Shown: positions 8,744 to 17,446 of the stretch, one piece after another | Numbering within the stretch: position 1 is the stretch's first letter | Layout of the letters: each line of letters begins with the position of its first letter | NCBI RefSeq assembly: GCF_002278135.3 | Contig: NZ_CP029425.2 | Span: 8,036,001 to 8,100,000, forward strand | Origin: Bradyrhizobium ottawaense | GTDB taxonomy: Bacteria; Pseudomonadota; Alphaproteobacteria; Rhizobiales; Xanthobacteraceae | Length of the DNA: 64,000 nt | Direction of reading: 5' to 3' | Program-made: the position numbers and the translations under genes | Notes under the pieces: model-generated | Seen by the model: only the letters and a program-made list of their open reading frames with translations | The model's database searches: none | Told to the model about the DNA's origin: nothing

Positions 8744-9553
8744 CTACGCCCCCGCCTTGCACGTGATCCCGCCGTCGACCACGAGCTCGATCCCCGTCAC
8801 ATATTTCGACTCGTCGGACGCCAGAAACAGCGCGGCGTTGGCGACGTCGAAGGCATCGCCCATGTGACCCATCGGCACCTGCGCATCGCGCGCGCGCCAC
8901 ATCGCTTCGACATCGCCCTTGGCGTAGCTGCTCGCAAGACCTGCGGAGTGCTCGACCATCGGCGTCTTCATCAGGCCGGGCAGGATCGCGTTGACGCGGA
9001 CATGGTGCCGCGCGAACTCGATCGCGGTGGTGCGCGTCATCTGGTTCATCGCGGCCTTCGAGGTGCCGTAGGTGACGTAGGAGATGCCCATGTGGCGGAT
9101 CGAGGCGATCGAGGAGATGTTGATGATCGAGCCGCCGCCCTGCTTCACCATCACGGGAATGACGTGCTTCATGGCGAAATAGGCGCTCTTGAGATTGACG
9201 CTGAAGACGCGGTCCCAGCTCTCCTCGGTCACCTCGACCACGCTGCCCATCTCTGCGATGCCGACATTGTTGTCGAGCACGTCGATGCGGCCATAGGCCT
9301 TCAGGCAGGCCGCCACCATCGCCTCGACCTCGCTCGCGCGGGACACATCGGCGGTGAAGGCGGTCGCCTTGCCGCCTTCGCCGGTGATGATCTTCGCGGT
9401 CTCCTCGGCAGCGGCACCGTTGCGGTCGACGCAAAACACCTGCGCGCCCTCGCGCGCGAAGGTCACCGCGGTCGCCTTGCCGTTGCCCCAGCCCGGTCCG
9501 ATCGAGCCGGCCCCCACCACCATCGCAACCTTGCCCTTGAGCCGATCCATCAT
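8744..9553 (-). CDS. SDR family oxidoreductase
   Basis: This is a classical short-chain dehydrogenase/reductase of 269 residues. The N-terminal cofactor loop is variant: GAGSIGPGWGNG, longer than the usual TGxxxGIG, a form seen in one SDR subgroup. DNNVG replaces NNAG, and the catalytic serine lies in NISSIAS with YGTSK giving the Tyr-Lys pair. The tail FLASDESKYVTGIELVVDGG is standard. A GGAG site lies just before the ATG. The aspartate in VFCVDRN suggests NAD preference. It lies downstream of the DUF1850 gene on the same strand but 58 bp away. The substrate is unknown. Confidence 0.85.
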   Translation of the reverse strand: MMDRLKGKVAMVVGAGSIGPGWGNGKATAVTFAREGAQVFCVDRNGAAAEETAKIITGEGGKATAFTADVSRASEVEAMVAACLKAYGRIDVLDNNVGIAEMGSVVEVTEESWDRVFSVNLKSAYFAMKHVIPVMVKQGGGSIINISSIASIRHMGISYVTYGTSKAAMNQMTRTTAIEFARHHVRVNAILPGLMKTPMVEHSAGLASSYAKGDVEAMWRARDAQVPMGHMGDAFDVANAALFLASDESKYVTGIELVVDGGITCKAGA

Positions 9554-9611
9554 GTGTCTCCTTGTTGTTGTTCTTCTTGTAGCCCGGACGGGGCGTAAGC
9601 GTAATCCGGCG

Positions 9612-9989
9612 CTACGGATCGTTGCAGATCTTCATCGTGGTGACGTTAGCACCAATGGGATACCCGACAATCTCCGACAGCGTCCGGCATTGTCCATCAT
9701 GGCACAGCCGCCATTCGCCGGCCGCGCCCGAATTGCCGAGCACGACCTCTTGCATGGCTGCCCGCTTCGGCTGCCACTGAAACCAGCCGTCGACCAGCCG
9801 CGCCTCGGGCGGCGGCTCCATGCCGGGGCCGGTGCCCTTGACGCGGGCCTGCACCAGTTCGAGACCGGCGGGGGTGACGCGCCAGTCTTCCTGCCAGTCG
9901 ACTTTCGCGATCGAATGCGTCCAGACCAGCGTGAAGGCGGACAGCGCCAGCGCCTTCACGCCGAAAGCCGTTGCGAAGCAGAGGCTCAC
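9612..9989 (-). CDS. DUF1850 domain protein, TRAP-associated
   Basis: The 125-residue product is a DUF1850 protein, a family almost always linked to TAXI-type TRAP transporters. It has one hydrophobic N-terminal segment, then the signature pattern WTHSIAKVDWQEDWRVTPAGLELVQARVKGTGPGMEPPPEA. The GTG start shares a GTGA overlap with the stop of the TRAP permease gene (9986), so translation is probably coupled. It is the last gene of the receptor-permease-DUF1850 operon. Its role in transport is not established; the protein may help assembly or gating. Confidence 0.8.
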   Translation of the reverse strand: MSLCFATAFGVKALALSAFTLVWTHSIAKVDWQEDWRVTPAGLELVQARVKGTGPGMEPPPEARLVDGWFQWQPKRAAMQEVVLGNSGAAGEWRLCHDGQCRTLSEIVGYPIGANVTTMKICNDP

Positions 9990-12100
9990 ACCGCCTCGAC
10001 CGTTACAGGCGGGCGCTGCCGCCATTGCCACAGCGCGAGCGCCGCAGCGAGCACGAAGCCCGCGGTGTCGCTGAACGGGAATTCGCCGAGCAGGCAGAAC
10101 GCGGCGCCGAGCGCGACCAGGCGCTCGATCAGCGTCAGCCGGGTGAACAGGAAGCCGATCGCGACCATGCCGAACAGGCCGATCGCCACCAACGCCTTGA
10201 CGGTTGCCAGCGCCACCGCGCCGTAGAAGCCGAGCTTGGCCGCCATGGGGTCGCCGGCCTGGAGCATCAGGGCTGGTGAATAGACGAAGATGAAGGGGAT
10301 GACGTAGCCGGCCAGCGCGATGCGCATCGCCTCCCAGCCGATCTTGTCCGGGTTCTCCTTGGCGATCGGCGCCGCCGCGAGCGCCGCCAGCGCCACCGGC
10401 GGCGAGAGGTCGGCCATGATGCCGTAGTAGAACGCGAACATGTGGCTCGCGATCAAGGGCACCCCTAACTTGGCCAGAGCGGGCGCGGCGAGCGCGGCGG
10501 TGATGATGTAGGTCGGGATGGTCGGGATGCCGGTGCCGAGCAGGATCGATAGCAGCATGGTCATGATCAGCGCCAGGAACAGGCTCTTCTCGCCGAGCCC
10601 GATCACCCAGCCGCCGAAGATGGTGCCGACGCCGGTCTGCGACATCATGCCGATGATGACGCCGACGATGGCGCAGGCCATGCCGACGGTGATGGCGGAT
10701 TTGGCGCTCTCGGCCAGCGCGTCGCGGCAGGCGCGCAGCGCCGCAAAGCCGCCGCGCACGAAGGCGGTGATCACGATCAGCCCGACCACGACGCTGGCGA
10801 CCGGCACGATCTTGAGGCCGTCCCGCGAGAGCGCGGCGACGACGAGCGCAAGGCCGATCCAGAAGATGGTGCGGATCACGTTCGAGGAGGCGCCCGTGGT
10901 GATGGCGGTGCCGAGGATCAGCGCCACCGTCAGCGCGAGACCCATGCTGCCGGCATAGAGCGGCGTAAAGCCCTCGAACAGCATGTAGACGAGGGCGGCG
11001 AGCGGCAGCACGAGGTACCAGCGCGTCACCAGTGCCCTCCAGGCGCTCGGGATTTCCGAGCGCTTCATGCCGACGAGGCCGTGCTTCCCGGCTTCCAGAT
11101 GCACCATCCAGAACGCGGACGCGAAATAGAGGATCGCGGGAATGGCCGCCGCCTTGACGATCTCGGAATATTGCACGCCGAGCGTCTCGGCCATGATGAA
11201 GGCGACCGCGCCCATCACCGGCGGCATGATCTGCCCGCCCATCGAGGCCGTGGCCTCGACGCCCGCGGCAAACGCGCGGCGATAACCGAACCTGATCATC
11301 AAGGGAATCGTGAACTGGCCGACGGTCACGACATTGGCGACGCCGGAGCCCGAGATCGTGCCCATCATGCCCGAGGCGAACACCGCGACTTTCGCAGGTC
11401 CCCCGCGGGTGCGGCCGAACAGGCCGAGCGAAACGTCGGTGAACAGCTGGATCATGCCGGCGCGCTCCAGGAACGAACCGAACAGGATGAACAGGAAGAT
11501 GTAGGTCGCCGACACGTAGATCGGCACGCCGTAGAAGCCCTCGGTGCCGAACGACAGATGCGTGACGATCTGGTCGAAATCGTAGCCGCGATGGTTGAGC
11601 GGCGACGGCAGGTACTGGCCGAAGAACCAGTAGACGAGGCAGGCGCCGCACATCAGCGGCAGCGCCGCGCCCATCAGGCGCCGCGTGCCCTCGAAGATCA
11701 GCACCGCCAGCACCGTGCCGACCACGAGATCAAGCCGCGTCGGGTCGCCGTCGCGCGCGATCAGGTCGGCGTAGAAGATCCACTGGTAGAGCCCGCACAG
11801 GAAGCCGGCGCCGCCGATCACCCAGCCGAGCGCGCGGCCGGCATTGCTCTTCGCGGTGAAGTTGGCGATCAGGCCGAAGGTGAGCAGAACGAGGAAGCCG
11901 ACATGGACGCCGCGCACCACCTGGCTCGGCAGATAGTTGAAGGCGGCGACATAGAGCTGGAAGGTGGCGAAGGCGATGCCGATCCAATAGGCGAGTTGCC
12001 CCCACCAGCCCGGACCGAAACCGTCCGGGAAACCGTGCTCGAAATTGTCGAACTCAACCTTGATGGGCGCAGCTTCGGCGCCCTCTGCCTTTTCCAGCAT
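9986..12100 (-). CDS. TRAP transporter permease, fused small and large subunits (TAXI type)
   Basis: This is the membrane component of a tripartite ATP-independent periplasmic transporter. The 704-residue product joins a four-helix DctQ-like part (roughly residues 20-190) to a 12-helix DctM-like part. It carries the family hallmarks GSFLERAGMIQLFTDVSLGLFGRTRGGPAKVAV, SGSGVANVVTVGQFTIPLMI and EATASMGGQIMPPVMG. I chose ATG 12100 because a GAGGACGA site precedes it; longer readings would run into a palindromic repeat. It follows the solute receptor gene and overlaps the DUF1850 gene. The substrate is probably an organic anion; the sequence does not say which. Confidence 0.9.
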   Translation of the reverse strand: MLEKAEGAEAAPIKVEFDNFEHGFPDGFGPGWWGQLAYWIGIAFATFQLYVAAFNYLPSQVVRGVHVGFLVLLTFGLIANFTAKSNAGRALGWVIGGAGFLCGLYQWIFYADLIARDGDPTRLDLVVGTVLAVLIFEGTRRLMGAALPLMCGACLVYWFFGQYLPSPLNHRGYDFDQIVTHLSFGTEGFYGVPIYVSATYIFLFILFGSFLERAGMIQLFTDVSLGLFGRTRGGPAKVAVFASGMMGTISGSGVANVVTVGQFTIPLMIRFGYRRAFAAGVEATASMGGQIMPPVMGAVAFIMAETLGVQYSEIVKAAAIPAILYFASAFWMVHLEAGKHGLVGMKRSEIPSAWRALVTRWYLVLPLAALVYMLFEGFTPLYAGSMGLALTVALILGTAITTGASSNVIRTIFWIGLALVVAALSRDGLKIVPVASVVVGLIVITAFVRGGFAALRACRDALAESAKSAITVGMACAIVGVIIGMMSQTGVGTIFGGWVIGLGEKSLFLALIMTMLLSILLGTGIPTIPTYIITAALAAPALAKLGVPLIASHMFAFYYGIMADLSPPVALAALAAAPIAKENPDKIGWEAMRIALAGYVIPFIFVYSPALMLQAGDPMAAKLGFYGAVALATVKALVAIGLFGMVAIGFLFTRLTLIERLVALGAAFCLLGEFPFSDTAGFVLAAALALWQWRQRPPVTVEAV

Positions 12101-12156
12101 CTTATTCGTCCTCAGCCCTGTAGCGCATATAACATCGAGGCATTGCTCACCCACAC

Positions 12157-12240
12157 CGTCATGGCCGGGCTTGTCCCGGCCATCCACGTCTAACGGTGTC
12201 TCCAAGAACGTGGATGCCCGGGACAAGCCCGGGCATGACG
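12157..12240. repeat. Palindromic repeat family A, copy 3
   Basis: This is a third copy of the CGTCATGGCC / GGCATGACG repeat. It is placed inside the TRAP operon, between the receptor gene stop (12260) and the permease start (12100). A hairpin here could lower permease expression relative to the receptor, as REP elements do in other transporter operons. Confidence 0.8.
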
Positions 12241-12259
12241 TTCGCGGATAGAGCGCGCC

Positions 12260-13207
12260 TTACTTGATCAGCTCTTTTTCCTTGTAATAGCGGATCGCGC
12301 CGGGGTGCAGCGGAACCGGGCTGCCTGTCGCGGCGGTCTCGAGCTTGATCTCCTTGCCGGCCGCGTGTGCATTCTGCAATTCCGGCAGCGATTCGTAGAT
12401 CAGCTTGGTCATCTGATAGGCGAGATCGTCCGACACCGCGGAGCTCGTGACGAGATAGTTGATCACCGCCGCAGTCGGCACGTCCTTGTCCTGGCCGGTA
12501 TAGGTGTTGGCCGGAATGATCGCGGAGACGAAGGGCGGGCCGATCTTGTCGACGGTCTCCTTCGGCACCGACACCACCGTGATCGGGCTCGAGGTCGAAA
12601 GGTCCTTCAGCGAGGCGACGCCGAGGCCGGCCGATTGCAGCGTGGCGTTGAGCTGGCGGTTCTTCATGAGGTCGACGGATTCGGCGAATGGCAGATATTC
12701 GACCTTGCCGAGATCCTTGTAGCTCATGCCGGCGGCGGCCAGGATCGCACGCGAATTCAGCTCGGTGCCGGACTTCGGCGCACCGACGGAGAGGCTCTTG
12801 CCCTTGAGGTCGGCCAGCGTCTTGATGCCGGACTCGGTGGTGGCGACGATCTGGATGTAGTTCGGATAGATCGCGCCGATGGTCCTGAGCTTGTCGAGCT
12901 TGGTCTTGAAGCCCGCCTCCTCCTCGCCGTCCCAGGCGGCCTTGAGCGAATCGCCGAGCGTGAACGCCAGCTCGCCGCGGCCCTGCTGCAGCAGGATCAA
13001 ATTCTCGACCGACGCCTTGGTGGCCTGCACCTGCGTCTTCACGTTCGGAATCTTGTCGCCGTAGATCTTCCCGATCGCGACCCCGAGCGGATAATAGACG
13101 CCGGAGGTGCCGCCGGTCAGCACGTTGATGAAGGATTGCGCCTGCGCGCAAGGTGCCGACGCCGCCAGAGCAAGAGCCGCGGCCGCGCCGAAAATGGTCC
13201 GTTTCAT
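12260..13207 (-). CDS. TAXI family TRAP transporter solute-binding protein
   Basis: This is the periplasmic receptor of the TRAP system. The 315-residue product has a cleavable signal peptide (MKRTIFGAAAALALAASAPC, then AQAQS). The TAXI signature follows: NVLTGGTSGVYYPLGVAIGKIY. Later family segments include ELAFTLGDSLKAAWDG, LSVGAPKSGTELNSRAIL and AIIPANTYTGQDKDVPTAAV. A GGGGAG site supports the start at 13207; the frame is open further upstream but without coding character. It is the first gene of the operon with 9986-12100 and 9612-9989. Confidence 0.9.
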   Translation of the reverse strand: MKRTIFGAAAALALAASAPCAQAQSFINVLTGGTSGVYYPLGVAIGKIYGDKIPNVKTQVQATKASVENLILLQQGRGELAFTLGDSLKAAWDGEEEAGFKTKLDKLRTIGAIYPNYIQIVATTESGIKTLADLKGKSLSVGAPKSGTELNSRAILAAAGMSYKDLGKVEYLPFAESVDLMKNRQLNATLQSAGLGVASLKDLSTSSPITVVSVPKETVDKIGPPFVSAIIPANTYTGQDKDVPTAAVINYLVTSSAVSDDLAYQMTKLIYESLPELQNAHAAGKEIKLETAATGSPVPLHPGAIRYYKEKELIK

Positions 13208-13362
13208 GGTTGTTGTTCTCCCCAAACCGGCGGCGAAATTGGCCGGATGAGGGATGCGGGTCAACCCATCCAAAAGACAAAACAGGACTGCGGTAAACGG
13301 CCGATCCGGCTGAATTTTTCGGGAACCCGCGGTGCGGCGAGGTGGCGCAGTCGCCCGCCGCA

Positions 13363-13493
13363 CATCCTTCGAGACGCCCGCCTGCGGCGGCCCTCAGGAT
13401 GAGGACGGAGTACGTGATAGCGATTTCAACAGCAAAGCTGGCGCTCAGCCTCATTCTGAGGAGACCGCGAAGCGGTCATCTCGAAGGACGAGG
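13363..13493. repeat. Palindromic repeat family C, copy 1
   Basis: Arms CATCCTTCGAGACGCC...CCTCAGGATGAGG and CTCATTCTGAGGAG...TCTCGAAGGACGAGG form an extended imperfect inverted repeat. A related copy lies at 42528-42636. It fills the 422-bp space between the TAXI receptor gene and the gene at 13630, together with a 14-bp tandem repeat. Confidence 0.7.
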
Positions 13494-13562
13494 CGCTCGC
13501 TCAGGCCCCGCCAAGCGCATACGCGATCGCCCTCCCCGTAAGCGGGAGGGAGCGCGCCGTCA

Positions 13563-13632
13563 CTGGCGCGGCTTTACTGGCAAGGCTCCGCTGGCAAGGC
13601 TTTGCTGGAAAGGCTTTACCGGCAAGCTCTCA
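13563..13632. repeat. 14-bp tandem repeat, five imperfect units
   Basis: The unit is CTGGCAAGGCTTTA-like: CTGGCGCGGCTTTA, CTGGCAAGGCTCCG, CTGGCAAGGCTTTG, CTGGAAAGGCTTTA, CCGGCAAGCTCTCA. The array ends exactly at the stop codon (13630-13632) of the minus-strand gene, so it lies in that transcript's 3' untranslated part. Copy number may vary between strains. Confidence 0.65.
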
Positions 13633-14109
13633 CTGGAACGTCATGTCCAGGCATTTGGAGATGTCGGAACCGAGGCCGGAGGAGATGATGATGCAGCCGC
13701 GCACCTTCTGCGCGCCGACATCAGCGGCCCACACCGAATAGCCGCCGGGGCCGAAGAACGAATTGGTGTTCGGCGGCTCGGTCTCGGTCGCGTCGAAATC
13801 ATACTTGCCGTCGGTCTCGAAGATGCGCGGCTTCTTGGTGCAGCCGCCGTCGGTCTGGACGTTGATGACTTCCTTGTTGTCGCGGGTCAGCGCCAGCGAG
13901 ACCTGGCAGCGGAAATATTCCGAGGTCTTGGTGTTGAACAGATAGGTGTAGGACTTGCAGGTCGCCGTGTTCAGCTTGCCCGGGGCAAGGCCGCGGCTGC
14001 ACGAAATCCGCTGGTTGTGGCTGAGCTGGTAATCATCGGCCCGGGCGGCCGGTGCCAGCGCCGTCAACGACAATGCAGCAGCCCAGCAAAGTTTAATCAC
14101 ATGGCGCAT
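13630..14109 (-). CDS. Secreted protein of unknown function
   Basis: The 159-residue product has a signal peptide (MRHVIKLCWAAALSLTALAP, cleavage near AARA-D). The mature part has six cysteines in positions that suggest disulphides (RISCSRG, TATCKSY, YFRCQVS, GGCTKK, RGCIIIS and SKCLDM) and looks mainly beta-structured. It is probably periplasmic or exported. I placed the start at 14109 because GGGTGGGG lies 8-10 bases upstream; ATG 14118 would add three residues but sits against the site. It is divergent from the small gene at 14301. No family is recognised. Confidence 0.7.
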   Translation of the reverse strand: MRHVIKLCWAAALSLTALAPAARADDYQLSHNQRISCSRGLAPGKLNTATCKSYTYLFNTKTSEYFRCQVSLALTRDNKEVINVQTDGGCTKKPRIFETDGKYDFDATETEPPNTNSFFGPGGYSVWAADVGAQKVRGCIIISSGLGSDISKCLDMTFQ

Positions 14110-14300
14110 CCGAATCATCCCCACCCATAATTTTGTCGAGTTGCGTTCTAGACGGAAAGCGGAACATAGTCGCGAGGGGACGAAGGGAAAATCACAAACT
14201 GCTGGGCAAGACGTGATGTGCTGCGGCGCTTTCGCAAATTGACCCGGATACGCCGTTCGTGATTTGTTCAAGCCGGGTACCCCAGCGACGGGGAGGATGG

Positions 14301-14621
14301 ATGATGGCATTTTCAACCAAGACATTTGTACTTGCTTCGGCTGCACTCGTAACGGTGCTCGGCGCATTCGCCGCGCCCGCATGCGCACAAACCCCGGCAA
14401 CGCCGTGGGAGCTCAAGCCCGACACGGGCTACGCCTATGACAGGGAGGGCAAGACCTTTTCCTACAAGATGGGCACCAGCAACGCCGGCGAGCTCTTGAA
14501 GGGCGCCAAGAAGGTCCCGAAGGGCACGCTGTTCTTCATCGGCCACAACGGCCAGCTCTACATGCGCAGCGGCCCCTATCTGGAAGGCGACGGCAAGTTC
14601 AAGTTCGGCCCGGATCAGTAA
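14301..14621 (+). CDS. Small secreted protein of unknown function
   Basis: The product has 106 residues. It starts with a clear signal peptide (MMAFSTKTFVLASAALVTVL, cleavage near ACAQ-T). The mature domain of about 75 residues is basic, with a YDREGKTFSYKMGTSNAGEL segment and a KKVPKGTLFFIGHNGQLYM segment. A GGGAGG site precedes the double ATG at 14301/14304. Its stop codon touches the long palindrome at 14622-14763. It is a single gene divergent from the secreted protein at 13630-14109. The function is unknown. Confidence 0.75.
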   Translation: MMAFSTKTFVLASAALVTVLGAFAAPACAQTPATPWELKPDTGYAYDREGKTFSYKMGTSNAGELLKGAKKVPKGTLFFIGHNGQLYMRSGPYLEGDGKFKFGPDQ

Positions 14622-14763
14622 GCGCGCTGCCGTAGGGTGGGCAAAGGCGCGTTAGCGCCGTGCCCACCATCTCTCTCTATCGCAAAAGGTGCGTGGGCAC
14701 GCTTCCGCCGCCGCTCTTCGAGCTATGGCGGACAAGTCGCTTTGCCCACCTACGGCAGCGCGC
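14622..14763. terminator. Long palindrome filling a convergent intergenic gap
   Basis: Arms GCGCGCTGCCGTAGGGTGGG at 14622 and the complement ending at 14763 pair over about 24 bp with one unpaired G, and weaker pairing continues inward (GTGCCCACCA / GCGTGGGCACG). It occupies the whole space between the stop codons of two convergent genes, so it is a good candidate for a bidirectional transcription end. Confidence 0.6.
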
Positions 14764-15977
14764 TAAAACGCCCCCGCCAATTCCCTTGCACCGGGTTTGC
14801 TGCTGTTCGAATCCATCCGATCGTCGGTCACCGCCAGCAGCTTGGCCACCGTGTTGTGGCGAATTGCGACCGGGTTGCGCTCGTAGCCGCCGCGCTGGAA
14901 GAAGTTCGAGGTCGGCACCTGCTCGCGCATCGCCTGCGGCATCGTCACCATGTCGAGCCCGGTGCCGTCGCCGGTGAGGTTCATCATCTCGAGCTCGGCC
15001 GCCGTCAACGGACGGCTGTAGCCCTTGGCGCGGGCGAACAGCACCGAGGTCAGGAGCTTGTGGGTCTGCAGCATCGGACCGACGTCGATGTCGAGCACCA
15101 TCGCATGCATGGCCCAGCCCTGCGCGGTGTTGCCGATCTTTTCGTGCTCCGACCAAGTGTCGGGCACCGACTTCGCATGCGCCACCATTTTCTTCAGCAC
15201 GACGAGCTTGTGCTCGAGCGACTGACGCGCCGGTCCTGATGTCCGCGCGACCTTCTCGGAGAGCGCGCGAATGAGTTCGTGCCCCTGCTCGGCGAGCAGC
15301 TCGACACTGTTGGTGGTCAGTAGCTGGTTGTAGCCCATCGCGGTCGAGATCGCGCGCTTGCCGCCATGCTCGATTCCCGCCTGCACGTCGTGGCTGCCGG
15401 TGCCGCCGGTCTCGAACGAATAGACCCGCACGGCCTGCTCGCGCGTCAGCCCGGAGGCCAGCGCATAGCGCGCATAGGCGCGCTTGAACTCGATCTCGCT
15501 CGCCGGGCGCTGCGGCGTGAACTGGTAGAGCTCCTGCGCCGCGCGCAGGAAATCGGCGACCACCGGGATCGGCTTTTTGGCGGGACGGTCCGGCGTTTCC
15601 TCCGGCTCCGGATTCACCGGCTTCTTCGGCCCGTTATAGAGCGGCGGATGCTCCAGTACGTAATCATCGAGCGTCACCTGCTGCCCGCTGCGCCGCTTGG
15701 CGTTGCGGCCTTTCCGCTTCTCCGAGATCTGGCTCCAATAGGCGCCGGCCTCAGCGTCGAAGGCCGCGCGCGCCGCCTGATACTCCGCGAGCTTGCGGCG
15801 ATATTCGAGCACCGCCGGCGAAGCGCCACCCTGCGCAAAAAACTGCGACAGCAGCTGGGCGTTGGCATCGCGAACGGCGGGCGGCAGCGCGTCGATCTCG
15901 CCGCCACGCGCGGCGGGCGCGAGCAGGACAAGCGCAAGTGGAACCAGCGCGAAGCTATTGCGAATCGAATGATGCAT
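14763..15977 (-). CDS. Secreted protein with possible lysozyme-like fold
   Basis: The 404-residue product has a signal peptide (MHHSIRNSFALVPLALVLLA, cleavage near AARG-G). A proline-rich linker (KKPVNPEPEETPDRPAKKP) separates two parts. The second part contains GLTREQAVRVYSFETGGTGSHDVQAGI and ISTAMGYNQLLTTNSVELL, which resemble the catalytic glutamate and the S-x-x-GxxQ substrate motif of lytic transglycosylases. That comparison is mine and is not proof of activity. Its C-terminus is arginine- and serine-rich. It ends within the palindrome shared with the preceding gene. It is probably a periplasmic cell-wall protein. Confidence 0.65.
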   Translation of the reverse strand: MHHSIRNSFALVPLALVLLAPAARGGEIDALPPAVRDANAQLLSQFFAQGGASPAVLEYRRKLAEYQAARAAFDAEAGAYWSQISEKRKGRNAKRRSGQQVTLDDYVLEHPPLYNGPKKPVNPEPEETPDRPAKKPIPVVADFLRAAQELYQFTPQRPASEIEFKRAYARYALASGLTREQAVRVYSFETGGTGSHDVQAGIEHGGKRAISTAMGYNQLLTTNSVELLAEQGHELIRALSEKVARTSGPARQSLEHKLVVLKKMVAHAKSVPDTWSEHEKIGNTAQGWAMHAMVLDIDVGPMLQTHKLLTSVLFARAKGYSRPLTAAELEMMNLTGDGTGLDMVTMPQAMREQVPTSNFFQRGGYERNPVAIRHNTVAKLLAVTDDRMDSNSSKPGARELAGAF

Positions 15978-16048
15978 CCTGCCCTCTTAGCAGGCATCCG
16001 GTAACCGTCACGTTAACGCGCCGTTTACCTCTTTTTTCGTCTCTTGCG

Positions 16049-16670
16049 TCACTTCCAGGCGAACACCGGCTGTTCCAGCTCGGTGACGCGGGTGTGCCGG
16101 CCCGCGAGCACCTCGCGGAACTGGTAGATCAGCGCCGCCGTCGGCGCGTGGATCAGGCTTTCCTGATGATGGAAGCGAATGACGCGGCGCGCTCTCGGGG
16201 ATGGCGACGAAATCGAAGGCGTCGTCGCGCTCGATGGTGTCGAGCGCAATGCGATGGACCGAAGCCACCTCGTCCGGGTTCGGCCTGATCGCGGCACTGT
16301 CGGCGGCCCAGACCACGACGGGCGTGATCAGATATCCGGAGCGGGTCGGATAATCGTCGAGCGTGCCGAGCACCTGCGCGCCGGTGAGGCGAAGGCCAAG
16401 CTCCTCGTCGAGCTCGCGCAACGCCGCCTCGACCGGCGTCTCGCCGGCGTCGCAGCGGCCGCCCGGCAGCGCCCATTGGCCGCGATGGGCGCGCAGATGC
16501 GATGCGCGCAGCGTGAGCAGGAATGCGGTGTCGTCGTCCTCGCTCGCGGTCAGCGCGACCGCCACCGCGGCACGCTTCAGCGTCGTCGGCACTTCACCCG
16601 CCGGCAGCCGCATGAAGGCCGCGCAGGCATTCGCGATATTCCGCCGTGTGGCATCATCGAACGGCCTCAT
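16049..16670 (-). pseudogene. NUDIX hydrolase (NudL/CoA diphosphatase-like), frameshifted
   Basis: The first part (from 16670) encodes a complete UPF0035/NUDIX signature: LLTLRASHLRAHRGQWALPGG and the Nudix box pattern G-x5-E-x7-RE-x2-EE-x-G. After IPES the frame leaves homology and runs to a stop at 16008. A one-base shift near 16183-16192 (CGCGGCGCGC) restores the expected family C-terminus, [20 protein letters not shown] followed by a FAWK end, with a stop at 16049. One extra C/G in this GC-rich run explains the change. It could be a real mutation or a sequencing error. If intact it would hydrolyse CoA or related nucleotides. Confidence 0.75.
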
Positions 16671-16728
16671 GATGCTTGACTACACCACGTCCGGCCCCGA
16701 TGAAACGGGATCGCAAGGCCCGCACGGA

Positions 16729-17166
16729 ATGGACGACGAGATGACCAACAAGGCCGCCGCAAGGCTCAAATCAGACGGCTGGAGCATCCTGGAGACCACG
16801 GGCTTCATGCACCTGATCGGTCCCCTGTGGGAGCGCAAGGTCGACGGCCATTACGAATTCGCGCTCGCGACCGAGGACAAGCACCACAACCGCCGCGGCA
16901 TGGTCCAGGGCGGCGTGATGATGACCTTTGCCGACCGCACCTGCGGCATGACCGCCCGTTACGTCTCCGGCAAGGAGTTCATGGCGACCGTGCAGCTCGA
17001 CACCCATTTCGTCGAGGCCGGCCAGATCGGCGACATCCTGATCTCCCGCCCGCGCGTGGTGCGCTCGACGCGCAGCCTGATCTTCATGAGCACGGAGGTG
17101 ACGGTGGATGGCCGCTGCATCGTGATGGCGAACGGCGTGTTCAAGATTCTGAAGGGCCCGGGGTAG
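16729..17166 (+). CDS. PaaI-like hotdog-fold thioesterase
   Basis: The 145-residue product has the hotdog acyl-CoA thioesterase pattern: HHNRRGMVQGGVMMTFADRT, then a long helix, VQLDTHFVEAGQIGD and a beta-strand segment with STRSLIFMSTEVT. The usual H-G-G of the PaaI loop reads Q-G-G here, so activity may differ. I set the start at 16729; ATG codons at 16669 and 16672 are in frame but overlap the divergent NUDIX start, which is unlikely. It would hydrolyse medium or aromatic acyl-CoA esters in the cytoplasm. It is followed by a family B repeat. Confidence 0.75.
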   Translation: MDDEMTNKAAARLKSDGWSILETTGFMHLIGPLWERKVDGHYEFALATEDKHHNRRGMVQGGVMMTFADRTCGMTARYVSGKEFMATVQLDTHFVEAGQIGDILISRPRVVRSTRSLIFMSTEVTVDGRCIVMANGVFKILKGPG

Positions 17167-17208
17167 CTGTTCGGTCAGGTTGCCACTGCCGCAACCACAC
17201 ATTCCGCT

Positions 17209-17352
17209 GTCGTCCCGGCGCAGGCCGGGACCCATAACCACAGGGAGCAGTTGTGGCACGAAGCTCGTAACTCCGAGTCTTCGCCGAACGCAACCCTGTG
17301 GTTATGGGTCCCGGATCTGCGCGCGCTTGGGGCGCGCTTGTCCGGGACGACG
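17209..17352. repeat. Palindromic repeat family B, copy 3
   Basis: This copy has arms CGTCCCGGCGCAGGCCGGGA and CTTGTCCGGGACGACG outside, and GGGACCCATAACCACAGG / CCTGTGGTTATGGGTCCCGG inside. It lies between the thioesterase and aldo/keto reductase genes. Confidence 0.8.
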
Positions 17353-17446
17353 AGAGGAAGCGGCATTGCTGGATTGCTTCGCTGCGCTCGCAATGACGGC
17401 TATGGCTGGCTATGCTGCGCTCCTTAAAGATATCGAGGACCCGCCC

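Noticed and set aside
13363..13493. Insertion sequence remnant
   Set aside because: No transposase fragment is present, and the same palindrome occurs at 42528, which fits a REP-like repeat better.
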